12,238 nt of DNA from the NCBI GenBank assembly GCA_019425005.1, contig JAHYYK010000020.1, positions 27,290-39,527 of the forward strand, given 5' to 3'. The notes under the pieces were generated by a model that saw only the letters and a list, made by a program, of their open reading frames with translations, ran no database searches and was not told where the DNA came from. This document shows positions 10,953-12,238 of this stretch, piece after piece (position 1 is the first letter of the stretch; each line of letters begins with the position of its first letter). A program made the position numbers and the translations under genes. Origin of the DNA: Collinsella sp. (GTDB lineage: Bacteria; Actinomycetota; Coriobacteriia; Coriobacteriales; Coriobacteriaceae).

Positions 10953-12238
10953 ATGGAACAATTCTCGCAATCGGGCTCGCGCGGTCGACGCCGCACGGGC
11001 AACGAGCCGGCGCCGCACGAACGCGTGAAGGGCGAGCGCCGTGCCAACGAGCCGCGACGCACCGCGAGCCCCCATCGCGCTTCTGCCAACAACGCGGGCC
11101 GCGCCAACACTCCCGCCGCGGAGCAGACGCCTGCTCGCCCCAAGTCCCGCTACATCCCTGCCCTTGACGGCCTGCGCACGCTTGCCGTCGTCGCGGTGGT
11201 GCTCTATCACCTCAACCTCACGTGGGCTCAGGGCGGCCTGCTTGGCGTCACGATCTTCTTTGTGCTTTCGGGCTTTCTGATCACGCGCTTGCTGCTCAAC
11301 GAAGTCGCTAAGACCGGTCGCATCGACCTTAAGAGCTTCTGGATTCGCCGCATCCGTCGCCTGGTCCCCGCCGTGGTAACGGTAGTGTTCGTGACCTGCG
11401 CGCTGTGCACCATCTTTAACCACGTGATGCTCACCAAGATGCGTCCCGACATTCTGCCGTCGCTGCTGTTCTTTAACAACTGGTGGCAGATTATGCAGGA
11501 CGTCTCGTACTTCAACGCCCTGGGCGATCCCTCGCCGCTTACGCACTTTTGGTCGCTCGCCATCGAGGAACAGTTCTACCTGGTTTGGCCCCCGCTGCTG
11601 CTCGCTATGGTATCCATGCACATGAGCAAGCCCAACACGCGCCGCATGGTTCTGGGCCTGGCTGCTGTCTCCGCCATCGCCATGATGGTGCTCTATAACC
11701 CCGCCGCCGACCCCAGCCGCGTGTACTACGGCACCGACACCCGCGTGTTCTCGCTGCTGCTGGGCGCCTGGATGGCCTTTATCCCCGATTGCGACCTGGC
11801 ACCGGTGCGTCTCGCTCATCGTTTGGGGCTCAATCGCCTGGCTGGCGCCGCCAAGCACGGCAAGAACGCCGAAAGCAAGCATGACGCTACGACCGACGGC
11901 GCAGCCGAGACCGTCCCGACTCAGCCGAGTACGCTCGTGCGTTTTTGGTCCTCACCTGCATCCATCGATGTGTTGGGCGTCGTGGGTCTGGTTGGCCTTG
12001 CCGCCATGGTCGCGCTCACCAACGGCTACACCGCGTTCCAGTATCGCGGCGGCACGCTGTTATGCTCCATCCTCACGCTCATGGTCATCGCGGCCTGCGT
12101 GCAGCCCCAGGGAATGGTTGCCCGCGCACTGTCCGCCGAGCCGCTCGTGTGGGTTGGCAAGCGCTCGTACAGCATCTACCTGTGGCACTATCCGCTACTG
12201 TTGCTCATGAACCCGGTCGCCAACATCAACGATACGCC
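10953..12238 (+). CDS. OafA/YrhL-type membrane acyltransferase (acyltransferase family 3), 3' end cut by window edge
   Basis: At least 428 codons of an integral-membrane O-acyltransferase that transfers acetyl or similar groups to cell-surface polysaccharide or peptidoglycan. Residues 1-65 are a charged, disordered-looking cytoplasmic extension rich in Arg, Pro, Ala and Asn. The family core starts at YIPALDGLRTLAVV (67-80) with catalytic-region His86, followed by GVTIFFVLSGFLITRLL (98-114), the SFWIRRIRRLVPA arginine motif (128-140) and THFWSLAIEEQFYLVWP (197-213). About nine hydrophobic helices are visible, with a low-complexity hydrophilic insert at about 296-328. The VGKRSYSIYLWHYP motif (401-414) marks the last part of the membrane domain; many relatives then carry an SGNH esterase-like domain, which would lie outside the window. 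The start ATG at 10953 has only a weak GGA site 9 nt upstream; no better in-frame start precedes the core. It is the only plus-strand gene here and is functionally unlinked to its neighbours. Confidence 0.93.
   Translation, partial: MEQFSQSGSRGRRRTGNEPAPHERVKGERRANEPRRTASPHRASANNAGRANTPAAEQTPARPKSRYIPALDGLRTLAVVAVVLYHLNLTWAQGGLLGVTIFFVLSGFLITRLLLNEVAKTGRIDLKSFWIRRIRRLVPAVVTVVFVTCALCTIFNHVMLTKMRPDILPSLLFFNNWWQIMQDVSYFNALGDPSPLTHFWSLAIEEQFYLVWPPLLLAMVSMHMSKPNTRRMVLGLAAVSAIAMMVLYNPAADPSRVYYGTDTRVFSLLLGAWMAFIPDCDLAPVRLAHRLGLNRLAGAAKHGKNAESKHDATTDGAAETVPTQPSTLVRFWSSPASIDVLGVVGLVGLAAMVALTNGYTAFQYRGGTLLCSILTLMVIAACVQPQGMVARALSAEPLVWVGKRSYSIYLWHYPLLLLMNPVANINDT

Noticed and set aside
10839..11882. 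347-codon minus-strand frame opposite the acyltransferase
   Set aside because: The plus strand carries all acyltransferase-3 motifs in one frame through to the window edge; the minus frame is His/Gln/Glu-rich shadow sequence.
1..12238. CRISPR arrays, tRNA or rRNA genes, insertion sequences, attachment sites
   Set aside because: No regularly spaced repeats, cloverleaf or rRNA motifs, transposase or integrase reading frames were found on either strand.

Overview
The window looks like a piece of a high-GC Gram-positive chromosome, most likely a gut actinobacterium of the Coriobacteriia (Collinsella-like). This is an inference from the G/C-rich third positions, the strong AGGAGG-type ribosome binding sites and the mix of Firmicutes-style sugar control (LicT, PTS, LacI) with a G+C-rich genome. 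I could not test it by search. Nine of the ten genes read on the minus strand; only the last one, at the right edge, is on plus. Nothing looks like a phage, insertion sequence, CRISPR array, tRNA or rRNA. The window is essentially carbohydrate and nucleoside catabolism with unusually rich cis-regulation.

Reading from right to left (the direction of transcription of most genes): (1) at 10953-12238 an OafA/YrhL-type membrane acyltransferase, cut by the window edge, is transcribed rightward. (2) Divergent from it, ribokinase (9770-10765) and a nucleoside hydrolase (8791-9765) form a two-gene ribonucleoside/ribose unit: the hydrolase frees ribose and the kinase makes ribose 5-phosphate. (3) Next is a beta-glucoside unit: a leader with two LicT-type RNA antiterminator sites, the second overlapping an intrinsic terminator; then licT (7691-8530), a PTS EIIBC permease (6172-7620) and a GH1 6-phospho-beta-glucosidase (4607-6025). 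A third, previously unexpected RAT-like element spans the licT stop codon and overlaps a sequence complementary to the permease ribosome binding site. The permease-glucosidase gap holds a set of mutually complementary repeats. (4) A LacI-family repressor gene (3414-4424) follows, with its own TTGACA box, a nested dyad operator and an intrinsic terminator. (5) Beyond that terminator, an L-fucose/L-arabinose-isomerase-like gene (1756-3156) and the two halves of a split transketolase (917-1753; 1-924, cut by the left edge) form a tightly packed operon. Its leader shares an 18-bp operator-like block (16/18) with the lacI promoter, so the repressor probably controls this operon and itself.

The units could meet in the pentose phosphate pool: nucleoside ribose becomes ribose 5-phosphate, a transketolase substrate. 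However, the isomerase plus dedicated split transketolase under a private repressor suggests a specialised sugar pathway whose substrate is not shown in this window. The two most interesting items are the three variant RAT elements, one of them positioned for translational control, and the isomerase-transketolase operon.
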